Of a stretch of DNA of 5,997 nucleotides, positions 5,405 to 5,997 are shown piece by piece. The notes under the pieces are model-generated. The model made no database searches. It saw nothing but the letters and a program-made list of their open reading frames with translations, and had not been told where the DNA came from. Within the stretch, counting starts at the first letter, position 1. Each line of letters starts with the position of its first letter. Origin of the DNA: Cellvibrionales bacterium UBA2511 (GTDB lineage Bacteria > Pseudomonadota > Gammaproteobacteria > Pseudomonadales > Porticoccaceae). Where the stretch lies: positions 32,936 through 38,932 of the forward strand of contig DDNV01000015.1 in the NCBI GenBank assembly GCA_002341315.1, read 5' to 3'. The position numbers and the translations under genes were made by a program.

Positions 5405-5997
5405 TCATCGGCAATATTTATCTTTACCCTGCCACAAACTTATGCCAATCCTGAACACATTAACAACATCAGCACTCTGTCCAGCATTAGCCCATCTTTT
5501 GACCTGGGGATTTACTGCCCTGAGCTCCATGCCGCCTTTGGGTGTTTGGCACCATTGTGCATGATAAATTTCAGACCTTTTTGGGTGCGTTTCGGTGCGG
5601 GTCGGGGCACCAAAAATGTTAACCATAAGCGGTAAAAAATCAGATTTCATAAAGCTGAAATCTCGCGTATCACCGCTTTTCAATGAAGCGCTGATATTAC
5701 AAATAAAAGGGGGATCTATTCCGGCCGACTTTTGATGAGCAAGCCACATTTTGAATCCTTGACCGGGAATTTCTACTTCGAACTCCCAATCGTCGATGGT
5801 TTTTGTGGGTGTGCTACCCCGTGAAGGTTTATTTAAGCCATCGGCTACCAAACTGGGCATGACATGCTTGATGTCATCTGTCTGGCACAGCTTGATATAC
5901 TTTTCGGTCAGATTCAGCACTTCCTTTATGCCGTCAGCTGCAACCGAATGAATAGAAAAAATCAAGACAAACAACAGGATAAAGCCTGTAACAACTG
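5405..5997 (-). CDS. Secreted or periplasmic protein of unknown function, 5' end cut off
   Basis: I do not recognise this protein. The frame is open to the right edge. A TTG at 5974-5972 could be called as a start, but upstream codons continue the same hydrophobic run (VVTGFIL then LFVLIFSIHSVAA). The TTG is more likely a leucine inside a signal peptide whose start lies outside the window. Cleavage is likely after SVAA, leaving a mature protein of about 176 residues that begins DGIKEVLNLTEKYI. Four cysteines (30, 92, 142 and 188, counted from the TTG) could form two disulfides, in keeping with a periplasmic location. There are no membrane segments after the signal, no lipobox and no catalytic motif that I can name. 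Its base composition is more AT-rich than the genes at the left. Its stop codon (5405) is 281 bases from the start of the PEP-CTERM gene on the same strand; the sigma-54 site between them argues for separate transcription. Confidence 0.75.
   Translation of the reverse strand, partial: VVTGFILLFVLIFSIHSVAADGIKEVLNLTEKYIKLCQTDDIKHVMPSLVADGLNKPSRGSTPTKTIDDWEFEVEIPGQGFKMWLAHQKSAGIDPPFICNISASLKSGDTRDFSFMKSDFLPLMVNIFGAPTRTETHPKRSEIYHAQWCQTPKGGMELRAVNPQVKRWANAGQSADVVNVFRIGISLWQGKDKYCR

Noticed and set aside
5972..5974. TTG as start codon of the 5405 gene
   Set aside because: Upstream codons continue the hydrophobic signal-peptide core to the window edge, so the real start is probably outside.

Overview
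The window looks like chromosomal DNA from a Gram-negative gammaproteobacterium, possibly a marine or aquatic lineage. The reasons are an MtfA-type peptidase, a GlpD/FGGY-kinase pair, an EamA permease and a PEP-CTERM protein, which belongs to an exosortase system typical of biofilm- or exopolysaccharide-forming Gram-negatives. The organism call is inference. Nothing resembles a phage, an insertion sequence, a CRISPR array, a tRNA or an rRNA. The right-hand third (about 4020 onward) is visibly more AT-rich than the left.

Layout. (1) 1-506, plus strand: the 3' end of a GlpD-family FAD-dependent glycerol-3-phosphate dehydrogenase that stops right after the FAD/substrate domain and lacks the usual C-terminal domain. 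(2) 519-1949, minus strand: a complete FGGY-family kinase with glycerol-kinase architecture. It is tail-to-tail with gene 1 and has altered residues at positions that bind glycerol in E. coli GlpK. (3) 2132-3046, plus strand: a ten-helix EamA/DMT permease, divergent from the kinase. (4) 3228-4016, minus strand: the zinc peptidase mtfA, convergent with the permease. (5) 4017-4461: a gene-poor stretch with a weak small-ORF candidate and a strong bidirectional terminator hairpin at 4345-4383. (6) 4462-5124, minus strand: a small secreted protein with a C-terminal PEP-CTERM sorting tail in a PVP variant. (7) 5125-5404: its regulatory region, with a near-ideal sigma-54 promoter at 5205-5220 and an inverted repeat upstream. 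(8) 5405-5997, minus strand: an unrecognised secreted protein whose signal peptide runs off the window edge.

How they work together. Genes 1 and 2 probably act in one polyol-phosphate route: the kinase phosphorylates a glycerol-like substrate and the flavoprotein oxidises a phosphorylated product. The active-site substitutions leave the real substrate open. The PEP-CTERM gene looks like a self-contained transcription unit, running from a sigma-54 promoter through a good ribosome binding site to a hairpin terminator. This fits the known link between PEP-CTERM proteins and the PrsK/PrsR two-component system with RpoN. The permease and the peptidase show no clear tie to their neighbours.
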